Positions 1 to 11,436 of a DNA stretch of 64,000 nt are shown here, piece after piece. Made by a program: the position numbers and the translations under genes. Below the pieces are notes generated by a model that saw nothing but the letters and a program-made list of their open reading frames with translations, had not been told where the DNA came from and did no database searches. The stretch's first letter is position 1. Each line of letters opens with the position of its first letter. Origin of the DNA: Stratiolaelaps scimitus (Eukaryota; Arthropoda; Arachnida; Mesostigmata; Laelapidae); NCBI GenBank assembly GCA_019614645.1, contig JABWDB010000066.1, positions 806,001 to 870,000 of the forward strand. The letters are read 5' to 3'.

Positions 1-1880
1 CTGTGCCCGTTGCCATTCTCGAGAACTGAAAATCAATGGATGAGAGACAACGCTGTCTCGATGGCTCTCTCACGGCTCTCTCTCTCTCAACTTCTCTGCG
101 CAGTATGGTATAGACACTCGTTCCATTATAGATAACATGATGACAGACCGTTAGGATTCACCCTTTGGCCGCTTTGTCGTCCCTTACCGGGGGACAGGGT
201 TTGCGTGTCGAACCGACAGCAGATTCAGCCTTTCAAGTCTGCTCCGAACACGCTCGTAGGGTCGCCCCGGTACATATCTATGATAACTGAACAGTGTGCG
301 TTGTGTGCACCAGTTCCGGTAGCGCTGACGCCGTCAGGATCGCAGGATCGCTACACCGAGCAAGCGCGCTGCACCAGCCAAGCTGTGTTGCTAGGGTATT
401 ATTGACGTTGTTGTTGTTGCCGGCCGTCTGTCGTGTCGTGACAGCGCCGTAACGCGCGGCCGGTCGAAGGCTGTTGTACTGGTGTCTCAGAGGGTTCGTG
501 AGGCCAGGAGACGAGAGGGGCGAGGATACTCGAAGGGGAGGCTCTTTTCCGACTTTGTCCTCCATCAAGACAACGTGACAACGGGGACCGCGGCCATATC
601 AGCAGCGCACAGCTACGCGTGCTGACACCGAGGCGTGTCTGTATATATATATATATAGACACGCCACCACTGACGGATAGGTTTAATCTTCTGTATGATT
701 CGGGATTCACAGGAATACACAGAGGCACTCGGTTATTCGTGGCTGGGAACGAGCCGGTTGTGGCTGTTCACGGTCATCCAGAGATGCTATTTCATGTAGC
801 TCTGTTCACAGTATTTATTACACTATATCATCATTGCTGGTCACGTGACGACCGTGTGGTAGGAGTCTGGGAGGGCGAGGTAATCGCCAAAACGGGATCA
901 TACACGAAACTGATCATGTCGAAAGCATTGTGGAGTGCTCACTCCTGCTCGAGCGTTTTGTCAGAGGTGTGGATGGCATAGGCAAAAGGGGCTGATCAAC
1001 ATAAGGAAACCTGTCAAGGGTTTTTGAAATGTCGCACTCGAATGCCTTCTTGACACTTTTTCGTTTCGAAAGACTACGAGTACGTCTATATCATTCAATT
1101 GAGATCGTCGCCTTTCGATGGCAAGCACACCCATGGGCACTCACACACCTCTAAGGGCTGAAGCAAATATAGAGACAGAGTAAAATCTATCATTACGTCT
1201 TATAGCCTTACCCCTGTCCCTTGTTTTTTGATAACCTTAGGCTTGCGCAGCCGTTGAGCTCAAACCTTCCTAGCAGCAGGGGTCATGAGGACATTTTGAG
1301 GTTCTCGGCCATCTGACAATGTCGCGTTCCGCTTGTACCGACCCGGCTGGGGCGGACTCGCCTGTGTGTCTGTGTGGGGTTGCCCCAACCCGTTTCAATT
1401 GCGTTCAATGCTGCCGCAATAAATCAATGCAGAAGTCGGACCCAGTGAGATCAGGATTTGACCACTCTATTGATCGGTGGTCGAAGCCCGGAGCACCAGC
1501 AGTAGCTGCAGTTTCAGTTGTGGAGCGATCAGGCTAATTCGTCACCCCAGCGTCGACTGGACTCAAATATCGCTGCTGATTGCCAGCCAGAGGTGCTGGC
1601 ACACAAGCGGAAGGTGGGTCGCTCGGCCGGTCGATGTTTAACACGACGTAGCCAAGGTAATACGAATGCCATGACTGACGGTGCCAATCAGACGCTTGAG
1701 TTAAATGCGCGCCAGGGTTTAACAGATGACACCACTCAAGAACCGAGACGCTCAATTCGCAATCAATAATCGGTAGGGACACCGCACAACTAACGCTATA
1801 CTGTGACCTTTAAACGTGAGTTTTTACTATCGGATAATAAAGAACATGGATCCATTCGTGTTCATTGCTGGCTGTATTGC

Positions 1881-1883
<3 letters not shown>

Positions 1884-1917
<34 letters not shown>

Positions 1918-1968
1918 TGTCTTTTCGAGCTGACCCTCAACTGTTCCCCTATCTGACAGGCTTCAGCT

Positions 1969-2029
<61 letters not shown>
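1884..2029. repeat. (TA)n microsatellite interrupted by retroposon
   Basis: Pure TA repeats run 1884-1916 and 1970-2029. Between them lies unique sequence beginning TTTTCGAGCTGACC, a copy of family B. The simplest reading is that a single TA array received the retroposon, or that its target duplication seeded the second array. Confidence 0.85.
1922..1970 (-). repeat. family B retroposon, 3' fragment
   Basis: This matches the other family B copies (for example 23707-23757 and 30786-30840) over the CGAGCTGACC...CCCCTATCTGACAGG core. In transcription sense (minus) it keeps only the last ~50 bases, ending in the stem-loop and CGAAAA. The truncation at the 5' side is typical of target-primed reverse transcription. 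Confidence 0.75.
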
Positions 2030-2031
<2 letters not shown>

Positions 2032-3067
2032 GATATGCTGAAAGCACAAAAATAGAAAACGGATCACATAGCCTCCGCAATATATGCAACCATTACTTCA
2101 TTGCGTCGTAATAATAAGAGCTGTGTGTTTTCTTTTACTTTCTATTGTGTGTCTGTTTCGTATTTTCAGTTTCTGTCCAATTGTGCTACCCACACAACTG
2201 AGTCAGCCTATGGCGAATGGTGGCATTTACCATTAGTCTACACGAACGGCCCTGAGAGAATAGAGTTACCTAACCCAGTTCATGATTGGTGTCAAGGCTC
2301 ACTGGCAATGGAACTTGGGCCAACTCGACGACTGCCGATGCCGATCCATTTGCTAAAACCAGCGAGCATTAGCCATCAGATGACATTTCGACTAACTTCC
2401 GTTAGCAATCGTCAACGAAGACAAGACACATGCAGATAGCGAGAGAGAGAGAGAGAAAGAGAGTGGCTTATATTCGTAGGGTGAAAATTCGGAACACTCG
2501 ATCGAGGATTTATCGAGCAGAGAAACGTCAAACCCATGGGAACTACTGGCAATTTCCGATATTAGCACAAAGTCGTTCTTCAGGATGTCGATTTTCTTAT
2601 GAAATTTGTTTCGCTCTGGTGCTGGTCACTGAGCCGGGAGCCGGGTCGAGGCCCACATCGATGCATCCGTCCAAATGACACAAGCAACATTACAGTAGCA
2701 ACAGCATGTGGATGAAGGACATACACAATAGAACGCACAATAACCAGCCCGGAACGAATTTCAGTAGGACACACTCAACAGACGAAGGTGGAAATCATCA
2801 ATCCCCGAACTCGGACCATCAGACGCGCAACCCTGGCAGTCGCCGCGTCAGATGATCGGGCGTCATACATGCTCACCTTTACACGGAAAGAAAACACTCA
2901 AGATAGCTCAACTCAGGGCAGACCACGAAATCAGCATTGTACTGAATTCATGGGAATTGTGCTTATAGTTACTCTCATCTAAAGCTATGGATGCCTATAA
3001 CTGCTTGAGACAGTCGTAGCCAATATATGGTCCTCTGGAACAGCGATTGGTCCAAAAAAAAAGCTTA

Positions 3068-4309
3068 CTAGATTGCTCGATTATATTCCACGTTACCACT
3101 GTGTCTAGGTGCTGGTGGACGATGAACTCTACCTGCTTTGGTTCGGACTGCGTCGAGGGTGTCGGGAAATATTGGTCCTACCCTTCGTGGCGCCGTCGTC
3201 ACAACTGATAGCGCTCCGACTGAGAGAAGAGTCCCGTTGCTTTTTTCGCTTCCGCTGGTCGTTTTCACAGTATTGGCCTCAGCTGCCCGCGCGGTCCTGC
3301 GGTCGCCTTCTGCGGTCTCGCTTGAACTCGCACCCCCGGCAACTCCACCACTCGGAGCTGGGTTTGCAGCAGCTCCAGGCTCGGGCCCAGTTCCAACTCC
3401 AATCCCAGTTCGGCCTACACTTGTTGCTCCGCGTATTGTATCTGCAAGTCCCTCTATCAAAGCAACTGACGGACGTCTTTGGGCATCATTTGAAGGTCCA
3501 CGTACAGCAGTAACAGCAAGTGTCGTCGAACCTCTAGAGACTCCGGACCAGCGGCGCTCGTTCCTCTTCGAGCCATTGTCGTTGTCATCGTCGTAGTCGT
3601 CGTCGACCGATCCCAGAACGCCGGCAGGTAGGGGCGTCGTCGTCGGTTGGCGAGGCGTCACGCCATCAGGTCTCGGTAACGCTCCTTCAGAACGAACGAA
3701 CTGTGGACTGCCTCGCGGACTCTTAGTGGTGAGTCCATTCGGGATCGTCGGTGATGCCGGGGGATTGCTGACGTGGGCGACATCCGCTGATGATGTTGCT
3801 TCTGTTGCGGTAGAGACAAATGATGTTGTTGTTGTTGTTGCGCTTGGAGCTGGTGCTGGAGACTTCGAAGGTTGTAAGTGCTGCTGCTGCTGCTGGTGAG
3901 TACGGGATCCAATAGGAACGGTGGGCGTAATAGTGGAGGTGGCTTTTCGACGATGAATAGGAGTTGGCGACCTCGTGATGGCGGGTGGTGTGATGCTCGG
4001 ATTAAACGTTCGGTTCGCGTTGCTATTTGACAGTAGGAGAGCAGCATCGGGCGATATCGTGAAGCCATTTGGCTTGCTGATGATCCCCGCTGCTCCATTG
4101 GCCACAGAGCCATTCGCAATCTGCCCGATCTTAGCAAATGCCGACGTGTGAAAGTTGCTGTGTTGCGGCGCCGGCGATGGCTGTATCCGATTGTTGTGGG
4201 ACGCCAGCGGTGTGAAGCGCGCGGCACGAAGAACCCGGGGCATAGCGGCATTTTCGTTTGGGGGGACAGCCCTTGGGGTCCTCGTAAGACCCCTACCGGA
4301 TGCCGCCCG
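3068..4309 (-). CDS. low-complexity Ser/Pro/Thr-rich protein, probable terminal exon
   Basis: A frame of over 400 codons is open on the minus strand from a possible splice acceptor (CACCTAG before 4309) to TAG at 3068-3070. The first in-frame ATG is at 4243. The protein is disordered in character: a poly-Q tract near residue 115, Thr and Ala runs, an acidic DDDYDDDNDN patch, and basic-serine motifs (RRWSG, RRPSV) that look like kinase or 14-3-3 sites. I recognise no domain. A second acceptor with a good pyrimidine tract (CCGTTTCAG before 4334) is 25 bases upstream, but in this frame it would read an in-frame TAG. It could be a far 3' exon of the RhoGAP gene, which lies on the same strand about 30 kb upstream, or the last exon of an unrelated gene. 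Amino-acid composition favours this frame over the overlapping ones. Confidence 0.5.
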   Translation of the reverse strand, partial: RAASGRGLTRTPRAVPPNENAAMPRVLRAARFTPLASHNNRIQPSPAPQHSNFHTSAFAKIGQIANGSVANGAAGIISKPNGFTISPDAALLLSNSNANRTFNPSITPPAITRSPTPIHRRKATSTITPTVPIGSRTHQQQQQHLQPSKSPAPAPSATTTTTSFVSTATEATSSADVAHVSNPPASPTIPNGLTTKSPRGSPQFVRSEGALPRPDGVTPRQPTTTPLPAGVLGSVDDDYDDDNDNGSKRNERRWSGVSRGSTTLAVTAVRGPSNDAQRRPSVALIEGLADTIRGATSVGRTGIGVGTGPEPGAAANPAPSGGVAGGASSSETAEGDRRTARAAEANTVKTTSGSEKSNGTLLSVGALSVVTTAPRRVGPIFPDTLDAVRTKAGRVHRPPAPRHSGNVEYNRAI

Positions 4310-4334
4310 CTAGGTGGCTCTGCCAACGGTGGCT

Positions 4335-7059
4335 CTGAAACGGATATGACAAATCAGCCCAACGAACACTGGTCAGGTATAAAATGGTACAAAAGGTAAT
4401 CACGCAAAACATGCATCAATGTGTGCGCCCCTCTATGCAAACGCTGTTCAGGACCCACAACTGAGCAATAATCACCAGCTCCGAGGTCCAATCCCCAGCT
4501 GGGGTTTACCCAATTATCTATTTTCAAACTACCTCACAGTTCGCAATATTAGCTTGCAGAGTAGTTACGTTTTCCTAGCGAAAGTATCATTACACCCTTT
4601 ACCAGCAATTATTTGTAGTCAGTGCCCAACGCTCGCCACAGGCCGTGCTATTGCTGATTAAATGGCTATTCCTGTGAGGAGATATCATCTGCGAATGATG
4701 CGATTTCTCCCATCTATTAGTAAGCGACATAGAGAAAAGGTTAATTCTCTCTCCGACCTCAGTAAGCGGGAGTCGATAGCAAAGCAAACAAAGGTCACAC
4801 AAATAATTGTTCGCCTTTATCTGCTTCGACGTCCCTTGCTTAACGCGACTCACGGACTCATGAACCCGTTAAGCCTACGAGCTATTCCACTTGATAAACA
4901 AAATCGCACATCTGCAAAAACCTTTCGCGGGCACTAGTCCTAGCCAAAAGCGACAAGCGTCGACAACTGGGTCACGTCCCGATCCACTGCAGTCTCGTCG
5001 GGTGGACACGACTCAGTCGAACGCAATGAACCACAATTAACGAACACATCAGCAAGGTACAGCGACATCTGACCCTACTGCCACTGCTGATATGGAAGCA
5101 CACGAATTGTGCTCAACACCATAATAATAATAATAATATATACTGGCGTATGGTACCATAATATCATCAGCATGAAAAAGTGCCCTGACAGACCCGTTCG
5201 CCCATCTCGAGTTCTCTCACTATCCAGTGATGGCGCAAGGGCCTCACGTTACCGCCGTACACGTCGGTGTGGCCATTACGCTGATAGTACTACAGCCAGC
5301 GTAGCCGGCGCCTGTAATTATTATTACCAGAGGGACATTCGCCGCACTGCACCCGAGACAAGCAAGCAGTGCCAGCGGTGTATTCGGTAGGTCAACTGGT
5401 GAACAGGTTAGGCTGCGCAGGCAAATAGGCCAGGCTACGAATTGCCCCATGGAGTGCGGCTGGGTAACATTATTATCATTATTAGCTGCGCGTTGCCTGG
5501 TAAACGGCATTGACTGTTGTTAGGTGACAGGACGCCGAGGGCTGGACGAGCCCAACTTTGGCCAGAGCCAAATGTCAATGACGAGTACGGTAGCCCCGAC
5601 AGATGATCCGACGTAAGTGATAGCGTTGCCGGCCATCGCATGGTCAACGTCGCGGGGCGAGGCTAATAAGAGTTGGCGACCACAGAATTTCGAGCAGGTT
5701 AGGCTAGGTTGTTTTATACGGGAGGGCGAGACAGAACTTTCAATGAACCGAAAGTATTGCAGCAGTGGAAGGCAGTGGGATCTACGGGGGTTGGAGATTG
5801 CTTCTGTCAACCGGAAGGCGGGTCCCTTCAATCGATTGGTGCCTACTAGGTGGTTCTAAATGTTGTCAATCACTGGGCTGGCCTGTCCCAGCCAGGCCAA
5901 ATGGCAAAGACAGCACGAATTTTGCTAATCGCTGACAAATTCTAGAAATATACGTACTCCTTTCTAAGGAAGCAACAGTGTATGCACGCCATATACACTC
6001 GACTACGCTAGAGGACGACAACTGTCAAATAAGATTCGCTCTCTCTCTCTCTCACTCCCCGCATCTGAACCCATGAATCAGTAATCATTCAGCTCCGCTG
6101 ATGCTCATCGCTATAATCATACATCCGGGCCACCGGACGAACCGCCGAAATGTATTAAGACATACGGACTCGACTCGAACTGTTTTCGTCATCAAGAGGG
6201 CACATCCATTCGCCCATAACAACGTCGCAGTTGAGTACGATTAGCCCCCACTGACAATACATTTCGGGTAGAACGCTGGTAGGGACTGTATGGATAAGTC
6301 GGTCGGCCCGGAGGCAATAGCCATCAATCGAAAGGATTTGACGACCTTGAGATCCTTCTATCATCATCATCAGCACCATCAACAGACCTTTATTGGACGA
6401 ACAGGAATTACAGAAACCAGTGAACGATCGAAGGTTCTCGGCAATTCGTCGTCTATGCGCAGTTGCCTATAGGATTGTACAGAAGGTGTGCGCACTGCTT
6501 GCTATCTTTATCGAAGGGGGAAATTACACAATCGAAATTAGAGTGGTTACACATATTCGGGCAAGGATAATCCTCAGACGAAATTTGTACACGTCTGAGC
6601 TCGACGTAAGCAGCGGAGTTCGATTGATTCAGGTTGAGGTTCACTGTGAGGTGAAGGTCAAGATAAAAATCAATGGCATTTTCTTGGTGAACAGATAAAC
6701 TTAAATACAAGCCCCCCCCCTCGCCCGAGGCATTCAAGTAACACGATTCAGATTCGTTGTTACACACATCGCCTCGGACTTTCTGGGCTGACCTTCAGCA
6801 ATTTTCCTATGTGCACTCTAGGCCTAAGCAGTAAACTTTAGGTATTACTATGACGAAGTGTCGCTGCCACCTTTCCATAATTCTTTCACCGGTTACCGGT
6901 TACCTACTGTCACACAAAGGCACCTTAGCTTTCTGTTCAGATGTAATTCTATCGAGCGATGGTGACACTACATCATACGCTGAATAAACAACCATATAAT
7001 ATATATATGAGATCCTTTACTATGAGCTAGAGATATGCACCTGTATTATTTATACCCTG
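4335..7059. other. non-genic stretch
   Basis: There is no supportable exon. Short ATT/TAA runs occur near 5125-5140, 5315-5325 and 5468-5485, a CT run near 6041-6055, and a C9 run near 6712. A degenerate family B retroposon copy lies near 6778-6890. Confidence 0.55.
6778..6890 (-). repeat. family B retroposon, diverged long copy
   Basis: Plus-strand display GGGCTGACCTTCAGCAATT, then TTTAGGTATTACTATGA, then a CCACCTTT segment, follow the same order as the 23696-23850 copy. It is longer than most copies but carries many substitutions, which suggests greater age. Confidence 0.65.
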
Positions 7060-7720
7060 GTCCCAGAGTTCTGGCAGCCTTCTGGCGGCCAGGTGTGCAC
7101 CCTTTCTATTTATATTGATAACTTCGTTATTTAAGGCCTCTCGGTGTAAATCGATGTTTGCACACCTTTGGCCACCTATAGCCCTCTTTAAGCGATGGAA
7201 GCGACCATAGTCACACGGGCTTAAATCGGGAGAATAGGGAGGGTGATGCCATACCTCAATTTTGTTGGCCTTTAGCCAGAACGTAATTTCATTGCCACTA
7301 GCAGATGTGCCCTAGCATTGTCATCGAGCGGCCACACTCGGCGCTTCCTATCGCCGCGCCAATTATTCATGAGTCCCTTCAAGAACTCGAGATATCGAGC
7401 CGAGTCCATTTTTTCTTTTGGACCTAAAATCTCGTAGTAGCAAATTTCGCTGAAATCCATTCCAAGTGCTACTATTACTTTAGGCTCGAATCTATTTGGT
7501 ATTATAACCGTGATTGCCTGTTCACCTGGTCGTAGCCACTCTTTTACTTGATCTTTGTCCGGTCCCCTATACAGGCTGACCCATGTCGCACGGGTCTTAC
7601 CCATGTGGTACATGGTGCAAGCTGTGACAAACATAGTTATCATAGATTTCCTTTTCAAATTGGGCAGCTCTGACGAGACGCCAAAATAAAATTTGAAATG
7701 TCAACAGACCGGCGAACGGG
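7060..7720 (-). pseudogene. mariner-type transposase relic
   Basis: A minus-strand frame (128 residues open, 7272-7658) continues after a stop into further similar sequence. It shows the Tc1/mariner catalytic-core signatures PLDDNARAH and, in the downstream frame, PPYSPDLSPCDYG, which carry two of the three metal-binding acidic residues. The N-terminal DNA-binding half is missing, and stops and a frame change break the rest, so no active transposase is made. I could not identify terminal inverted repeats. Family-level placement beyond Tc1/mariner is not possible by eye. Confidence 0.7.
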
Positions 7721-7739
7721 TGGCGCCATCCAACGGAAT

Positions 7740-9808
7740 ACGTTGCCCGTATAGTATAAAACTAGCGACGTTCATGTCATAATCCTTCTTTTCTCTTCTC
7801 AACCTCTCGTGATATCAGCGAGTCGGCTTTCCCAGTGACTCGTGTCCTTTCAACACGGCCCTGCGGGGATCGTCACGGTGGCCAGTTCTTTTATACGGCC
7901 TCCCCGTCGCTTCGGCCTATTTGAATTACAATCTACGTATTATCGTGTGGTCATTTAGTTTATACAGATAGGGATGCGTTCGTGTCACAAGCAAATGTTG
8001 ACATATCAAACTTTACTAATTGTCTTAGGCTCCGTTCCCATGTGTATTTTCGTCCTGCCGGCGGTGTCATGCCATATCGATGCATTCGACTCTCAACCCC
8101 CGACTTCGAACACAATGAACGTCAACGTACTGTCAAGTTCATGGAAAGATATGCGAACATTAGTGTAGCCGCCTTTAACCTGCATATCCATTGGTGCTAT
8201 CTATAAGTTGAAGGTAAACAATAGCTATCGTCCGTAGCGAAAGACCACACCGCACACGAACTCATGTGTGGGCACGGGACACATAACGTTGAAACTTCCA
8301 GCTGATCCAGCTGAAGCACTCTTCCATCGCAGCCAGACGCTTCCGGGCATCATTTTAGCGTATGCTATTATATCCTCGCAAATATCTGCAGGCAAATTTC
8401 AAGGTTAGTTGATCCTTCGGCCGGATCAAACGAGGTTAGACTACGTCAACACGTCGATGCGTTCGATCTGAGGTTCCGATGCCGTCAAAGGTGTCACGAT
8501 TAGTTGTCCCCGTAGACGTGCCCCGTTTTGGGCAATGTTCATCATTTACATATAGTATAACATCTATGTTTAACGTAATTTCTCCGTTTGGTTGAGCTGA
8601 TTTTCTGTCTTGTCGTGAAAACGAGCCCCACATTCGGACTAGCTTAGACGTCGATAGTTTTGATGATCGACCTCGGCAATTAGCTTAGAGTATGTGGTAC
8701 AATAGCTAATGTTTGTGATCCACTTTTATTAGTGTCGCTGTCGATAAATGGTCAGGGGACACTTAGCCGTCCACCACTGAGTAGATCGATACACCTGTTG
8801 TATTCAATTCAATTCAAAAAAATTCAGATGTCCCCATCCTCCATCTCTCTGTTTTGTCGACGGAAAAATACGAAAAACTATAACACACTATTCAATTACA
8901 AGCTATCCGCAGAAACGACAGTGGCGATAATGAACACGATTCACTCTCATGGAGAAATAATTAATTTTGCAATTACAACAACAGCAGCAACAGCAATGAA
9001 CTTGTTAAGGTTAACCTGTTAACAAAAAAACCATCCACTCGACGGAACTCGAACGGTGGGTGCGACGTTGGAGGTGACGATATTTCGGTATAGTTTCCTA
9101 ATTAATAATTAGCCATGTTGGTCAAATATTGGTCATCAGGTTGCGCGTTAACTAAGTACGTTCGTGGCGTTCGTAGAACTTCGGCTGGGGCGGATTTCGT
9201 TTACGAGACAGTCCTCCCAATGATGTATCGGCCAGTGTAGCCGGCAATAACGAATCGTTCCGAAGGACTTCACTGTTCACTTCAAAATAGATTACGTGGG
9301 CGATATTTCTTTGAACCCATGTGAGGTTCATGGACACCGTCTATGCGACCGCGTGACATTTACACAGTGGCACGGGTAAGCGTTCTCTCCTACTAAATTC
9401 ATCGTGACAGCAACCAATACCTATGTTCATAGTGGCTTTGTAGGTAACCGAGTTCGGTTCGACCGCGACCATAAAACAATTATGACAGGATCGTGCTTCC
9501 ATAATGCTGGACCGGACACACAGACCCACGCAAATATACAGCTTGACTGAGGATGTTATCACAGAGTTATCTATTATTTAAAGATAATGTATAGTTTTAG
9601 CGGTGCTTGATGCTCGACGGGGACGTTTGCGATGTCTTTCTTCTCTGTTGTAAGAGGAATACTTTATGACAATTAGAATACCCGTTCATGGTTAGCACAA
9701 TTATTGATCGAGACTTTTCGACGCTCATATTGTTAGATCGATCAGACCGAGGAAGTCTTGGGAAACGTGTCGCGGCAGCCTAAGGTAAAGTTTCCGCTGA
9801 CCCACAGC
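7740..9808. other. non-genic stretch
   Basis: No exon is supportable. A TATAAAA-like sequence near 7760 is followed by CT-rich sequence and several short frames without domains. Near 9035-9070 a segment resembles a tRNA B box on the minus strand (GTTCGAGTTCC) but has no surrounding cloverleaf. Confidence 0.5.
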
Positions 9809-9997
9809 CTTTTGGGCTGACATACAGCCTTGAACATCTTACTCAGTTCACGGCACAACTGCTTTCGGCATTGCTTCATAAGACAGACCACTCTAAACGT
9901 AAGTGTGCAACGGTTGGGATCGAACCCGTGTCTCCACCGATTGCAGGGCAGGAGGACACGAATTTTACGGTTTAAAAACAGTCAGCCCGGGCTTCGA
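9809..9997 (-). repeat. family A tRNA-derived SINE, diverged copy
   Basis: The plus display GGGCTGACATACAGCC, then CACGGCACAACTGCTTT, then GGGATCGAACCCGTG and CTCCACCGATTGCAG runs in the same order as the full copy at 63490-63678. It keeps the B box but the A-box end is poorly conserved, so the 5' limit is approximate. I could not assign target duplications. Confidence 0.7.
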
Positions 9998-11375
9998 CTC
10001 CCTTTACTGGGCGCTTGTCCGCTTCTAGAGTCAGCGTTCTCAACATGTAGTCACATACTCATGGAAGTTTTGGTACAGGTCCAACCAGGCGGGTCGATTG
10101 CATACTCCGATTTGAGTAGACACTATCAGATCCAAGTGTACATGTGACATTTAAAATCGATTATGAGGTAAATTAAGGGCTGAGCATTATTAGTCCTGTC
10201 AGCGACGTCATCATTTGACCACATTCGCTCCCGTAGTATCGAAGGTAAAGGAATGCGCAAAATTTAGGTCGTCTAGAACAGGTCGTCTAGCCAGTGATGA
10301 AGATAGACATTTGAGCAAAGCAGACCTCTGCCACTCTGATGGCAGGGTGGCATTTCAACCGCCAACGCAAAAAATGTCTGGGCAACGCAAATAGCGGAAC
10401 ACATTCGCTATGTATCTAGTCATTTGATGACGGTTTGGACTAGATGCACCCTTATGTTCGTGACTATTCATTGCTTCCATACTGGGCATACGTCGGGCCA
10501 TACGTTTTCCGACTCTGGGGAAGAGACAGACTCTCAGCAGAGGATAGTGGTTTCAGCAGGCAGAGGCGTTTTGTCATCCACCTCAACCCCCCTGCACTGG
10601 ATCGGCCCACTTTAATAGAGATTGGTGATGTCTCTGGTGATGTCTGCGCGTTTGAAAAAAATTTCCTCCTCTCAAAAAACAAAATACTGGGAAATACCCA
10701 TCTGATTAAGTGTAGATATCCGGATGTCTCGGGTGGTTAGCGCAGTCTCCAAAGTTGTTCAATGAAGGGCGGCGTATTTGTAAGCAAGTATAGTACTAGC
10801 CGAGTTTCCGTAGACAGGTGAAGGCTAAGAATCCGATTCGGGTTAGAAACTAATATCCACTAGTTCACATATTATTAGTATTTTTATTATACCTCATACA
10901 CGAAGACGAACTTTTCATATCAGCGGCATGTTGCTCTTTCAAAATGTCATGTCTGTCATATTTTGGCGGTTAGCCCCCCACAGGAAGGGGAAGATCCTGA
11001 CGTATATTGCGCTTCGAGTAGGCCTTTGCTCCTGCGAAGGAGCGCTTCAGCGCAACCAGGTCCAGATATCAAAGTCAGAATTTAATTTGCTCTACCTATT
11101 TTTTCATTGTCTATATATAATATATATATATATATAATTTTTTTCTATTCTCTATTGAGGTTGAAAGCAAAAATCCGTCATAGACACCAGGCTTCACTTT
11201 GAAGGTATCTATGACGCACGAGCATAGCTCTTCTTTATTCATTCGATTATAACACAGAAGCTTGCTCCACTCATGTGATTAGGAACCGTATCGTATTATA
11301 AATGTTGCGGCAGTGTCCCCCAGATTTCCAACAGTCAAGGGACATGATCATTAACTAACCTCAACAAGCTCTCAA

Positions 11376-11436
<61 letters not shown>

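Larger units (their letters stand above)
1..3067. other. non-genic stretch with simple repeats
   Basis: I see no convincing exon here on either strand. Open frames are short, have no recognisable domains and overlap each other. The stretch holds a CT-rich patch near 62-95, a short TA run near 643-657, two long TA arrays at 1884-2029 with a family B retroposon fragment between them, and a GA-rich patch near 2439-2462. It lies downstream of the minus-strand coding frame that stops at 3068, so its right end may include that gene's 3' untranslated region. Confidence 0.6.

Noticed and set aside
3658..4326. Second long minus-strand frame overlapping 3068-4309
   Set aside because: It is Arg/His-rich and irregular, as expected of an off-frame shadow, while the 3068 frame has a typical disordered-protein composition. 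It does fit the better acceptor at 4334, so some doubt remains.
10444..10740. 98-codon plus-strand frame
   Set aside because: It has no domain, promoter or splice context, and a comparable frame is open on the other strand.
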